NCBI RefSeq assembly: GCF_037152535.1
Contig: NZ_JBBCMA010000007.1
Coordinates: 62,001-126,000 of the forward strand
Length of the DNA stretch: 64,000 nt
Direction: 5' to 3'
Origin: Leclercia sp. AS011
GTDB lineage: Bacteria; Pseudomonadota; Gammaproteobacteria; Enterobacterales; Enterobacteriaceae
Below are positions 1 to 7,957 of the stretch, piece after piece. The position numbers and the translations under genes are program-made. Each line of letters starts with the position of its first letter. Position 1 is the first letter of the stretch. Under the pieces are notes generated by a model. That model had not been told where the DNA came from, ran no database searches, and saw nothing but the letters and a program-made list of their open reading frames with translations.

Positions 1-391
1 TGCGGGTGCCAATCATGGGCATGATGCAGGGGTGAATGACGTTGTAAAAGCTGTCGAGGTTGGTGTGGATCACGCTGTCCCAGTCCTCATCGCTGAGCGC
101 CGGGAAGGCTCCATCCCGGACGATCCCGGCGTTGCTGACCACGCCATACCAGGGGCCGTTGGCCGCCATATCCTGCTCCAGCACCTCCCGGCACTGGGCG
201 CGGTTGCCCACGTCAAACGAGAGCAGACGCCCGTTGCCCCCCGCCTGTTCAATGGCGTTCAGCGTGTCCTGTGCGCCTGCGACGTCGCGGTGGTAGTGAA
301 CCCCGAGGATAAACCCGTCGGCGGCAAGCTTGAGGGCGATAGCCCGGCCAATGCCTTTGCTGGCACCGGTGACCAGTACGGAACGACTCAT
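1..391 (-). CDS. apeQ: 3-oxoacyl-ACP reductase of the aryl polyene cluster (partial, 3' end off the window)
   Basis: Short-chain dehydrogenase/reductase of the FabG type. It would reduce the beta-keto group after each chain extension, using NADPH, in the cytoplasm. The first 130 codons are visible. The cofactor-binding motif TGASKGIG lies at residues 8-15 and an NAG motif near residue 88. The catalytic Ser-Tyr-Lys region is beyond the left edge. The start ATG at 389-391 overlaps the stop of the upstream dehydratase gene by one base (TAATG), so translation is coupled. Family assignment is firm; the role comes from its place at the downstream end of the APE operon. In described clusters a second ketosynthase gene (apeR) usually follows. 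Confidence 0.88.
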   Translation of the reverse strand, partial: MSRSVLVTGASKGIGRAIALKLAADGFILGVHYHRDVAGAQDTLNAIEQAGGNGRLLSFDVGNRAQCREVLEQDMAANGPWYGVVSNAGIVRDGAFPALSDEDWDSVIHTNLDSFYNVIHPCIMPMIGTR

Positions 392-861
392 TAACTTACC
401 CCCTGTTTGAAAAGTGATGCTAATTCTTGCTGGCTGGGCTGGAAGGTGTTCACCCGCCCGGTTGCCAGCGTGGCCTCCCCGGTGAGGATGGCGCACTCGA
501 AGCTGCTAAAGCGTTCATCCTGCATCAACAGCGTGGCCGTGATGGTTAATTCGCTGTTGGCCGCAAAGTGCCCGGCGGCGCACACCAGCTCGCGCGCGCC
601 CAGCACCATGCCGAGCGAAATGCTCTCCTGGCCCTTCTGCTGACGATGCCAGCCTGACCAGATGCCAACGGTCTGGGCCATCAGCTCAAGGGCGTACCAG
701 CCCGGCAGATCCCCTGCGCGAGTCAGAAAGGGTGCCAGCACCCCCTGCGGCGTGACCGTTACCCGGCAGGCGGCAGCGTCGTCAGTAACGCTCTCGACCG
801 ACTCCAGCAGCAGCATGGGCGCATCATGGGGTAGATAATCAGTGGGTGAGAGATAACTCAT
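391..861 (-). CDS. apeP: Hotdog-fold beta-hydroxyacyl-ACP dehydratase, APE cluster
   Basis: A 156-residue hotdog-fold dehydratase, related to FabZ, that would remove water from the 3-hydroxyacyl intermediate and so create each double bond of the polyene. The N-terminal LPHDAPMLLL motif carries the probable catalytic His12, and the helix ending YALELMAQTVGIWSG is typical of this family. It overlaps the upstream ketosynthase gene by 4 nt and the downstream reductase by 1 nt. A second, FabA/Z-like dehydratase (apeI) lies further upstream in the operon; two dehydratase subunits are usual in APE clusters. The assignment is by motif and by context. Confidence 0.85.
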   Translation of the reverse strand: MSYLSPTDYLPHDAPMLLLESVESVTDDAAACRVTVTPQGVLAPFLTRAGDLPGWYALELMAQTVGIWSGWHRQQKGQESISLGMVLGARELVCAAGHFAANSELTITATLLMQDERFSSFECAILTGEATLATGRVNTFQPSQQELASLFKQGVS

Positions 862-2033
862 GACAGGCTCCCCAGCAGGATGCTGGCGTTATTGCCGCCA
901 AAGGCGAAAGAATTGGACAAAATCACCGGTTTTTTCAACGCGGTGGGCTGATGCAGCAGGCCGCAGGCGGCGAGCGTCGGATCCGGCGCATAGCGGCTGA
1001 AATCCTGGGCGGGCAAGGGCAGATCGCGGGTCAGGATCAGCCAGCTCAGCGCGGCCTCGGTGATCCCCGCCGCCCCCAGCGTATGGCCGGTCAGATGCTT
1101 GGTTGAACTGCAGGGCACCGCCTCGCCAAACAGGTCGTGCACCACCTGGGATTCAATCTGGTCGTTAAGCGGTGTCGCAGTGCCGTGCAGGTTGATATAG
1201 CCCACCTCATCCGGCGTTAATCCGGCTTCGTTCAGCGCCTGGGTAATGGCGCGGATCGCCCCCTCTCCCTGTGGATGCGGGGCGGAAATATGGTACGCAT
1301 CGCTCGACTCGCCGCTACCCAGCAGTGCCACCGGCTGCGGCTCGCGGGTGAGCACCATCAGGGCTGCCGCTTCGCCAATGGTGATCCCCCGGCGGTCGCG
1401 GCCAAAGGGCTCGCACAGCGTGGTGGAGAGCGATTCGAGGCTGTTAAAGCCATTCACCGGCATCCGGCTCAGGGTATCCGCGCCGCCGACGATAGCGATA
1501 TCTGCCAGCCCGGCGTCGATCAGCCGACGCCCGCTGATGATGGCCCGGGCGCTGGAGGAGCAGGCGGTCGACAGGGTATAAGCCGGGCCGTCCAGACTGA
1601 GCCAGTTCGCCAGAAAGCGCGACGGATCGCCCAGCTCCTGTTGGGCGTAGCGCCAGTTGCCGCTGGCTTCGCCGTTCATCGACAGGTGCACATGCTTATC
1701 GCCCTCATCCAGCCCGGAGGTGCTGGTGCCCATGACCACCGCGATGCGGTCGCGACCGTAACGGGTAATAGCCGCGTCGACGACAGGCTGGATCTGCGCC
1801 AGCGCCGCCAGCAGGAGCTGATTATTGCGCGAATGGTGCGCGACCAGGCTATCCGGGATGGCGGGCAGTTCGCCGTCGACGCCGCCCAGCACCGCGTCCT
1901 GACCCTGCAACCAGCCGCTGCGCAGGCGCATGCCAGGGGCCACGCCGCGCGTCAGGTTAGCGGCGATCTCATCAGGAGAGTTGCCCAGGGCGTTGACCAG
2001 GCCAACGGCAGAAATGTAGATCATCTCAGTCAT
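858..2033 (-). CDS. apeO: Beta-ketoacyl-ACP synthase (catalytic ketosynthase), APE cluster
   Basis: A full-length 391-residue ketosynthase that would condense malonyl-ACP onto the growing aryl polyene chain. The complete Cys-His-His triad is visible: Cys158 in STACSSSA, His283 in NLHGTATPL and His317 in KHLTGHTLGAAG. It overlaps the lipoprotein gene upstream by 8 nt and the dehydratase downstream by 4 nt. In characterised APE systems this catalytic ketosynthase pairs with the half-size partner ApeC, which is also present here (11202-11924). The distance between the two genes is normal for these clusters. Confidence in the enzyme class is very high; the chain-length role is taken from the family. 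Confidence 0.92.
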   Translation of the reverse strand: MTEMIYISAVGLVNALGNSPDEIAANLTRGVAPGMRLRSGWLQGQDAVLGGVDGELPAIPDSLVAHHSRNNQLLLAALAQIQPVVDAAITRYGRDRIAVVMGTSTSGLDEGDKHVHLSMNGEASGNWRYAQQELGDPSRFLANWLSLDGPAYTLSTACSSSARAIISGRRLIDAGLADIAIVGGADTLSRMPVNGFNSLESLSTTLCEPFGRDRRGITIGEAAALMVLTREPQPVALLGSGESSDAYHISAPHPQGEGAIRAITQALNEAGLTPDEVGYINLHGTATPLNDQIESQVVHDLFGEAVPCSSTKHLTGHTLGAAGITEAALSWLILTRDLPLPAQDFSRYAPDPTLAACGLLHQPTALKKPVILSNSFAFGGNNASILLGSLS

Positions 2034-2610
2034 CCAGATATTGAAGGGTGATGTGATAGTGGAACACCCGCTGTTCGATGCTGATCGGCACGCGTTTGCC
2101 TTTGCGCTGCAGGTAGACGATCTCTGTCACCAGCTTACCGTCGGCATTGCGCAGCTCGCGGCGGTCGCCACTATCCTTCAGCGTCCAGCCCGTCGGCAGC
2201 TGCGGCAGCCAGGCGCTAATCGGCCAGTGGCTGAGCATCACGTCCGCCAGCACCTGGCTGGCCGGAGGGATCTCTGGCGCAACAATCGACTGTTCAGTAT
2301 GGATGCCCGTTTCATTATAGGTGGCAAGGAACAGCCGGATCCCCACCGATGACAGCCCGGCGAGGGTCACTTTCCGCGCATCGGCATTCAGCATCACCAG
2401 CAGCGACTGGGTTTTGCCGTTTACGCTGGCGGTCAATAGCTGCTGGGAGCTTAGCGGCGGGGTCAGGCCCGGCGGCGGCAGCGTTACCCGGGTGCCCGGC
2501 TGTAGCCACGCCTGCGGGCGGGCATCGTCACTTTTCCGGGCGGTATGGCTGCAACCGACCAGCAGCAGCGCGCCGATCAGGGCGACGGCGCGGTAAAAAG
2601 GGGTACTCAT
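2026..2610 (-). CDS. apeN: DUF3261 lipoprotein, APE cluster
   Basis: A 194-residue predicted lipoprotein. A short basic N-terminus is followed by a hydrophobic stretch and the lipobox LLVGC, with Cys20 as the lipidated residue. The rest is soluble and would sit in the periplasm, attached to a membrane. It matches the DUF3261 lipoproteins found in APE clusters, which are thought to help carry the lipid-linked polyene to the outer membrane together with the LolA-like ApeL and the exporter ApeM. It overlaps apeM by 4 nt and apeO by 8 nt. No enzymatic motif is visible, and the transport role is inferred from neighbours. Confidence 0.8.
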   Translation of the reverse strand: MSTPFYRAVALIGALLLVGCSHTARKSDDARPQAWLQPGTRVTLPPPGLTPPLSSQQLLTASVNGKTQSLLVMLNADARKVTLAGLSSVGIRLFLATYNETGIHTEQSIVAPEIPPASQVLADVMLSHWPISAWLPQLPTGWTLKDSGDRRELRNADGKLVTEIVYLQRKGKRVPISIEQRVFHYHITLQYLDD

Positions 2611-4925
2611 TGTTTGCTCTCTTTTTTGTCTGGCATCGCCAGCGGTGCCAGCAGGAAGGCGGTAAAAATACCGCTGACCAGCACAATCCCAAAGCTGCTG
2701 ATGGCCTGGGTAGCGCTGAATACCAGCATGCCGAGGGTCAACAGGGTGGTCATCATCGCCAGGGTGATGGCCAGCAGGGAGGTCAATGGCGTGCCGCGCG
2801 GGTTGTTGAAGAATAGCGTGTAGTTGATCCCAATGCCGAGGACCAGCACCAGCGCCAGCAGCGAAAACAGGTTCACCGGATGGCCGGTTATCGCCAGCGC
2901 AGCGAGACCGCAGCCCAGCGACAGCAGGGAAGGCACCAGGGTGATCAGCCCCTTACGCCAGCCGAGGCGCAGCATGGCCCCCCCGGCGATGGCCGCCAGG
3001 GCGACGGCCAGCAGTCCGGTGAGCACGCTGCGGTAGAGGGCAAAGAGGCTGTCGAAACTGGCCTTGCGATCCACCCACACCACGCCCGGATGTTGATTCG
3101 CCAGGTCGCGCAGTCCCGGGCTGTTTTTTACGCCATCCACCGGCACCAGCACGCCGCTTTCGCCGTCGGGCAACGTGAGCCACAGCAGACGCCAGCCTTC
3201 GCTGGCCGGGCTGGCAAGCCAGGCGTCGACCTCAACCGGCATGGCCTTCAGATCCGGCGACACGCTCGTCAGCCCGGCGTGTTGCAGTACCCTGCTGACG
3301 GCTGGTGCCGCCTGATGCAGCAGGGCCAGATCGCTCTCCTGCCGCGCCAGCGAGTTCAGCGGCAGGGTGCGCCATGAGGTCAGGTCACCCGCCTGCTGCG
3401 CCCGGGCCAGCGCCGGGGTAAAGGCCTCCAGCCGCTCCAGCGTCTGCTGGGACGATGCGCCATAGATCACAAACCATTTCTGATCGACACTCTGCCCGGT
3501 CAGGGCGGTAATGCGTTTCTCCTGGGCCAGAATAGCCTGCGGCAGGGCCTGCAGCTGGGCGATATCATCATCTACCCGCAGCGTGGCAATGCCCGCAACG
3601 GCGACCAGCGCCAGCGCAACCGGCAGGCCAACCGACACGCGCCTGTCGCGCCATGCCGCCAGCCAGCGCAGCATGGGCGTCTGCATTGGAACCGGACGCA
3701 CCGGTAAACCCCGGCACAGCCACGGATGCCAGAAGATGACCGTCAGGCAGGCGGCGCTCAGCCCGGCGGCGGCAAACACCGCCATCTGGCGGATGCCCGG
3801 GAAGGGGGCCAGCATCATGATCAGATAGGCCGTCACGGTGGTGAGCAGCGCCAGCAGCAGAGCATTACGCACTTTCGCCAGGCTTTGCCACGGCGAGGCC
3901 TGGCCGCCGTGAACCATCCGCTCGGTCAGGTAATAGAGCGTGTAATCCGCCGAGATACCGATGATGCTCATGCTCATCACCAGCGTCATCAGATGCAGCT
4001 CACCAAACAGCAGCAGGGTCGTGACCGTGCCCGCCAGCGCGCCCATGGCGATGGAGATCAGGCACAGAAGCAGCGGGCGCAGGGAGCGGAACACCGCCAC
4101 AATCAGCAGGATCACCCCCAGAACGGTGGCAACGCCGAGGGTCGAAATGTCCCGTCTGGCCTGCTGGCTGGCGTAGTCGCTGTAAAACACCGTCCCGCGC
4201 GACAGCAGCTGTGCCCGGGGATAGTGCGTTTTCAGCTGTCCCTCCAGCTCATGCAGCCGGGTGACAAGTTTATGGGTTTGCTGCATATCGAACGACGAAC
4301 CGGCCAGCTCGCCGTGCAGCAGATACCAGTAATTTCCGGCCTCGTCTTTGGTCACCAGCCAGCCGTCCATCAGCCGCAGCTTCTGGCTGTTTTGTGCCAG
4401 CGAAAGCTGCGAGCCGCGCATCAGCATCAGCGGGTCGTTTTGCAGCTCTTTACCGCTGACGCCAGAGAAGGCGGAGTAGAGCTGGGATAAAATCCACTGC
4501 GCCTGCGCTTCACCGCCGTTTTGCAGGCGTGCGCGGGTGGCGGGGTCGATCAGGCCGTTGCGGTGCTGCCAGAAAAATTCACCCCAGGCCTTCTGCCCGG
4601 CGGCGTCCATCGGCCCTTTCACCTCGTGCAGAGCGCCTGACCCCTGCAACAGGCTCAGCCACTGCCGGGCCACCTGCGGGTCGGGTTGTTTACCGGGGCT
4701 GACCAGCCACACCAGCTGGCGATCCAGGCGCGTAATAAAGCCGTCGTTCAGGGCCGGGGGGATGGCCCCGAGGCTCTGTTTGGGCAGCATCGCCAGCACG
4801 CTGCTGTTCAGCCGCGCCCCCGGCAACAGCGTCAGCAGGATACCCAGCAGCGCCAGGCACAGCGCCGCCCACGCCAGCGCCGCACGGCGAGCGTTACGGG
4901 GCGGCAAAGCGTTGACGTTCGGCAT
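2607..4925 (-). CDS. apeM: MMPL/RND-type exporter of the aryl polyene cluster
   Basis: A 772-residue integral membrane protein with two internally similar halves, each a periplasmic loop followed by a bundle of about five hydrophobic helices (roughly residues 250-420 and 625-765), plus one N-terminal helix. This is the layout of RND/MMPL lipid exporters. The likely job is moving the lipid-linked aryl polyene across the inner membrane for delivery to the outer membrane. The gene overlaps the LolA-like apeL by 32 nt and the lipoprotein gene apeN by 4 nt, so the three transport genes form a coupled block inside the operon. Substrate is inferred from the cluster. Confidence 0.85.
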   Translation of the reverse strand: MPNVNALPPRNARRAALAWAALCLALLGILLTLLPGARLNSSVLAMLPKQSLGAIPPALNDGFITRLDRQLVWLVSPGKQPDPQVARQWLSLLQGSGALHEVKGPMDAAGQKAWGEFFWQHRNGLIDPATRARLQNGGEAQAQWILSQLYSAFSGVSGKELQNDPLMLMRGSQLSLAQNSQKLRLMDGWLVTKDEAGNYWYLLHGELAGSSFDMQQTHKLVTRLHELEGQLKTHYPRAQLLSRGTVFYSDYASQQARRDISTLGVATVLGVILLIVAVFRSLRPLLLCLISIAMGALAGTVTTLLLFGELHLMTLVMSMSIIGISADYTLYYLTERMVHGGQASPWQSLAKVRNALLLALLTTVTAYLIMMLAPFPGIRQMAVFAAAGLSAACLTVIFWHPWLCRGLPVRPVPMQTPMLRWLAAWRDRRVSVGLPVALALVAVAGIATLRVDDDIAQLQALPQAILAQEKRITALTGQSVDQKWFVIYGASSQQTLERLEAFTPALARAQQAGDLTSWRTLPLNSLARQESDLALLHQAAPAVSRVLQHAGLTSVSPDLKAMPVEVDAWLASPASEGWRLLWLTLPDGESGVLVPVDGVKNSPGLRDLANQHPGVVWVDRKASFDSLFALYRSVLTGLLAVALAAIAGGAMLRLGWRKGLITLVPSLLSLGCGLAALAITGHPVNLFSLLALVLVLGIGINYTLFFNNPRGTPLTSLLAITLAMMTTLLTLGMLVFSATQAISSFGIVLVSGIFTAFLLAPLAMPDKKESKQ

Positions 4926-5499
4926 CGGTCAGGCTGGCGGGGGTGAGCTGGTGGCGGGAGAGGACGATATCGGTCCGGTCGCCCTGCTTATCGTTCAGCA
5001 CAATGGATTCCAGATACGTAGCGCCCCCCAGATCCAGCGAGGCGAAAATCTTGTCCAGCGGGGTGGTGGTAGGGGTCAGCACCAGCGACCAGCGGCCATT
5101 GCCGAGGTCTTTAAAATCGATGCGGAAGTTCTCCTCCAGCACCTTGCGATCCGCCTGGAACAGGGCGCGCAGCAGGTGGTTGAACTGGAACATCTGCGGG
5201 TTGTTTTCCGCGGTGATGGTCTGCGGCGGCTGGCCGTTGATAACCTGCACCATCCGGTTGTCGTCCAACAGCAGCGTCATCGGGAAGGGGGCTTTTTGAT
5301 CCCACAGCAGACCGCTGTCGCGGGCGATCAGCATCTCGCCGTTGGAGCGCAGCGGCTGGGGCAGATCCTTGATGGTGCGGGTCTGCTCAAAGTGGGCGCG
5401 CACCACCGGCTGTTCGGTAAAGCGCTGCTGCAAGTCGTCCAGCGTCACGGCGCTGACGAACGGGCTTGCCAGCAGGGCAAGCAGCGGTAGCCATCTCAT
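4894..5499 (-). CDS. apeL: LolA-like periplasmic carrier protein, APE cluster
   Basis: A 201-residue exported protein with a short signal peptide (cleavage likely near residue 17, after SPFVSA). The remainder resembles the outer-membrane lipoprotein carrier LolA: one half-barrel domain with motifs such as VRAHFEQTRT and SGLLWDQKAPFP. In APE clusters this subfamily (COG2834) is thought to ferry the lipidated pigment through the periplasm. It overlaps the thioesterase gene by 4 nt upstream and the exporter gene by 32 nt downstream. The LolA-like fold is clear; the cargo is inferred from the cluster. Confidence 0.85.
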   Translation of the reverse strand: MRWLPLLALLASPFVSAVTLDDLQQRFTEQPVVRAHFEQTRTIKDLPQPLRSNGEMLIARDSGLLWDQKAPFPMTLLLDDNRMVQVINGQPPQTITAENNPQMFQFNHLLRALFQADRKVLEENFRIDFKDLGNGRWSLVLTPTTTPLDKIFASLDLGGATYLESIVLNDKQGDRTDIVLSRHQLTPASLTDAERQRFAAP

Positions 5500-5918
5500 C
5501 GCGTCACTCCCATGCGCTCAAACAGGATTTGCGGGCTGACAAAACAGAGCTCGCGGCTCTTCTCTTCCACCGCCACCTGAATGGTGTAGCCGGTGGTGGT
5601 CCTTTTGCCGCTGGTGGCGTCAAAAATCTGATAGGCGATGCGCAGACGGTTCTCAAACTCTTCGATATGGGCCCGGACGCGGATCCGTTGCTCAAAGGTG
5701 AGGACATCGCGGTATTTCACCCGGGTGTCCACCACCGGCCAGAGATAGCCGGACGCCTTCATCTGGCGATAGCCATAATCGAACTGATTGAGCAGGGCCT
5801 CGCGGGCGATCTCAAAATAGCGGAAATAGTTACCGTGCCAGACCACGCCCATCATATCGACGTCGTGAAACGGTACGGTCAGCTCTACTTCGGTCGTAAA
5901 GCGGGGATCGGTCAGCAC
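5496..5918 (-). CDS. apeK: Hotdog-fold acyl thioesterase, APE cluster
   Basis: A 140-residue protein of the 4HBT/YbgC thioesterase family. The family motif is visible as VPFHDVDMMGVVWHGNY at residues 15-31, in which Asp21 aligns with the catalytic aspartate and His28 is conserved. It would hydrolyse acyl thioesters on ACP or CoA, either releasing the product or clearing stalled intermediates. It lies 3 nt after the glycosyltransferase/acyltransferase gene and overlaps apeL by 4 nt. Family is firm; the natural substrate is not visible in the sequence. Confidence 0.85.
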   Translation of the reverse strand: MLTDPRFTTEVELTVPFHDVDMMGVVWHGNYFRYFEIAREALLNQFDYGYRQMKASGYLWPVVDTRVKYRDVLTFEQRIRVRAHIEEFENRLRIAYQIFDATSGKRTTTGYTIQVAVEEKSRELCFVSPQILFERMGVTR

Positions 5919-5921
5919 CCT

Positions 5922-7613
5922 TTACTCCTTCTCTTTTGCATCCGGCAGACGCCAGAAATCGAAAAAATTGAACCAGTCCAGCGGGGCCTGCAGCGCATAG
6001 TGCTCCAGCCGTTGGGCATAGCGGTCGACGGTTTGCTGTAACGCCTGCTGGCGCTCGCTGCGCGGTAACAGCAGCGGATCGGCAAAGTCTTCGCAGTGAA
6101 TATGCAGCTTCTGCTGCTGGTGCAGGGCGAAAATCAGCATCACCGGGCAGCGCATCAGCGAGGCGAGAATAAAAGGCCCCTCCGGGAAGGGGGCAGGCTG
6201 GCCCATAAAGTGGCTCCACACCACGCGCCAGTTGCCGCCGCGCTGTGGATCGACGGCGATCCGATCCCCGACGATCGCCACCCATTCCCCGCGATCGATC
6301 TTCTCTTTCAGCAGGATGGCGGTCTCGGGGCCAATATCGGTCACCGGGATCAGGTTCAGCCCGGCCTGAGGGGCCATCTCCTGCATAATCTGTTTGAATC
6401 GCTGGGCGTTATCGCTGAAGACCAGCGCATTGATGGTCTTGCTGCCTTCAAGCTGCGCCAGCGCGCGGCAGGCCTCCACATCGCCGAGATGGGACGCCAG
6501 CAGCAGCTTGCCCTCGGGCACGCGAAGATCGAGCTTCTCCCGTGCGCCGGGGGCAAACACCACGTCCCGGCCCAGCTTCAGCTCGCCCCGCCAGCTGGCG
6601 ACCTTATCCAGCATCGCATTGCCAAAACGCAGGAAGTGGAAAAAGCTGTTCAGGCGCGCGGGCTGCGGCTGCTGGCGCTGCGCCAGCGTCTCGCGCACCC
6701 GGGCAAGCCACTGCTGCGATGCCTGACGTGCCGGACGGGCCGTCAGCCAGTAGACGGCAATCACCGGCCACAGCAGGAGGGTAAAGGCCCTGCGGCCCAA
6801 CAGCTGCCAGACCCGCAGCATCAGGCGCATACCGTACAGACCTTTCACCTCCTGCTGCTGCGCCCAGTGCGGGCTGCGGCGACGAAAGAGCAGGGAAGGG
6901 ATGCGCGGCAGCATGCCGAAGAACAGCCGGGTGTGCATCCAGGAGATGCGCAGGTTGTCGTGCAGGGCATCGAAATGGGAGAGGCCATCCTGGGGATAGG
7001 TCACCCGGGTGGGCAGGAAATAGCTGGGATTGCCCTGCCAGTAGAGGCGCACCATCACTTCGGTATCAAAATCCATTCGCTTGCCGATGGGGACGCTGTT
7101 GATGACCTGTAGCGTCGGCGCGACCGGGTAGACGCGAAAGCCGCACATGCTGTCCTTGAGCTGCAATGAGAGGGTTTCGATCCACACCCAGACGTGGGTG
7201 ATCCAGCGGCCATACAGGCGCGAGCGGGGGATCGAATCATCAAACTGCGGCTGGCCGGAGATCAGCGCCTGCGGGTGGCGTTTGGCCAGCGCCAGCAGCT
7301 GAGGGATATCCTCGATGGCATGCTGGCCGTCGGCATCCACCTGCACCGCATGGGTAAAACCGGCTCCGGCACAGACTTTCAGCCCGCGGATCACCGCCGC
7401 CCCTTTACCGCCGTTGTGCGTCAGCCGCACCAGCGTCACCTGGGCATTGTCAGCGGCCAGGCGGTCCAGCGCCTGACGGGTGTGGGCATCGCTGCCATCA
7501 TCGACCACAATCACCGGCAGGTGAAACGGCGCCAGGCGGCGCAGGACGCTCGCCATCATCGCCCCGTGGTTGTAGCAGGGGATCAGGATGCAGGGGCGGA
7601 AGGTCAGCGACAT
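5922..7613 (-). CDS. apeJ: Two-domain glycosyltransferase/lipid A-type acyltransferase, APE cluster
   Basis: A 563-residue fusion protein. Residues 1 to about 230 form a GT-A glycosyltransferase family 2 domain with VVDDGSD near residue 37 and the metal-binding VDADGQH at 92-98. From about residue 300 to the end is an LpxL/LpxM-like acyltransferase domain, with motifs such as SHLGDVEACRAL and GDRIAV. The two activities suggest that it builds a sugar-containing lipid head and acylates it, anchoring the polyene in the outer membrane. The start overlaps the dehydratase gene apeI by 10 nt. Domain calls are firm; the order of reactions is inferred. Confidence 0.87.
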   Translation of the reverse strand: MSLTFRPCILIPCYNHGAMMASVLRRLAPFHLPVIVVDDGSDAHTRQALDRLAADNAQVTLVRLTHNGGKGAAVIRGLKVCAGAGFTHAVQVDADGQHAIEDIPQLLALAKRHPQALISGQPQFDDSIPRSRLYGRWITHVWVWIETLSLQLKDSMCGFRVYPVAPTLQVINSVPIGKRMDFDTEVMVRLYWQGNPSYFLPTRVTYPQDGLSHFDALHDNLRISWMHTRLFFGMLPRIPSLLFRRRSPHWAQQQEVKGLYGMRLMLRVWQLLGRRAFTLLLWPVIAVYWLTARPARQASQQWLARVRETLAQRQQPQPARLNSFFHFLRFGNAMLDKVASWRGELKLGRDVVFAPGAREKLDLRVPEGKLLLASHLGDVEACRALAQLEGSKTINALVFSDNAQRFKQIMQEMAPQAGLNLIPVTDIGPETAILLKEKIDRGEWVAIVGDRIAVDPQRGGNWRVVWSHFMGQPAPFPEGPFILASLMRCPVMLIFALHQQQKLHIHCEDFADPLLLPRSERQQALQQTVDRYAQRLEHYALQAPLDWFNFFDFWRLPDAKEKE

Positions 7614-7957
7614 AAGCGAATCTTCCCGCTGCTGGCCGTGTGGCGCAGTTCGCCGTCGTGGCGCTGATAGTTAAAGCTGAGCATCTGGCGCTCCGCATTC
7701 CAGTCGAGGACCAGCGTCACGGTAGCGCCAGGGAGCAGCGGCGCCTGGAATTTTACGTTCTGAATACTGTGAAAACGGTACTCCGGTGCCAGCAGCGTGG
7801 TGGCGTAGTGCATCACCCAGTCGACCTGGGCGACGCCCGGCAGCAGGGGCTGTACGGCAAAATGGCCCTGGAACCAGAACAGGGCCGGATCGAGATACAG
7901 GACAATCTCCAGGTGCTGCGGATGTGCCTGATGGCGCTCGATTTCATGGATTTTCAT
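7604..7957 (-). CDS. apeI: FabA/FabZ-like 3-hydroxyacyl-ACP dehydratase, APE cluster
   Basis: A 117-residue hotdog-fold dehydratase. The FabA/Z-type active-site stretch FQGHFAVQPLLPGVAQ is at residues 29-44, with His32 as the likely catalytic residue. It would act with ApeP in forming the conjugated double bonds. I chose the ATG at 7957 rather than an in-frame ATG 30 nt upstream because an AGGAG ribosome-binding site lies 8 nt before it. With this start the gene overlaps the ligase gene apeH by 14 nt and the glycosyltransferase gene apeJ by 10 nt. Confidence 0.85.
   Translation of the reverse strand: MKIHEIERHQAHPQHLEIVLYLDPALFWFQGHFAVQPLLPGVAQVDWVMHYATTLLAPEYRFHSIQNVKFQAPLLPGATVTLVLDWNAERQMLSFNYQRHDGELRHTASSGKIRLCR

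Noticed and set aside
1275..2051. Long plus-strand open frame opposite apeO
   Set aside because: It is antisense to a clear ketosynthase with full catalytic residues; composition (Gln, Arg, Ala rich) is typical of GC-rich shadow frames.
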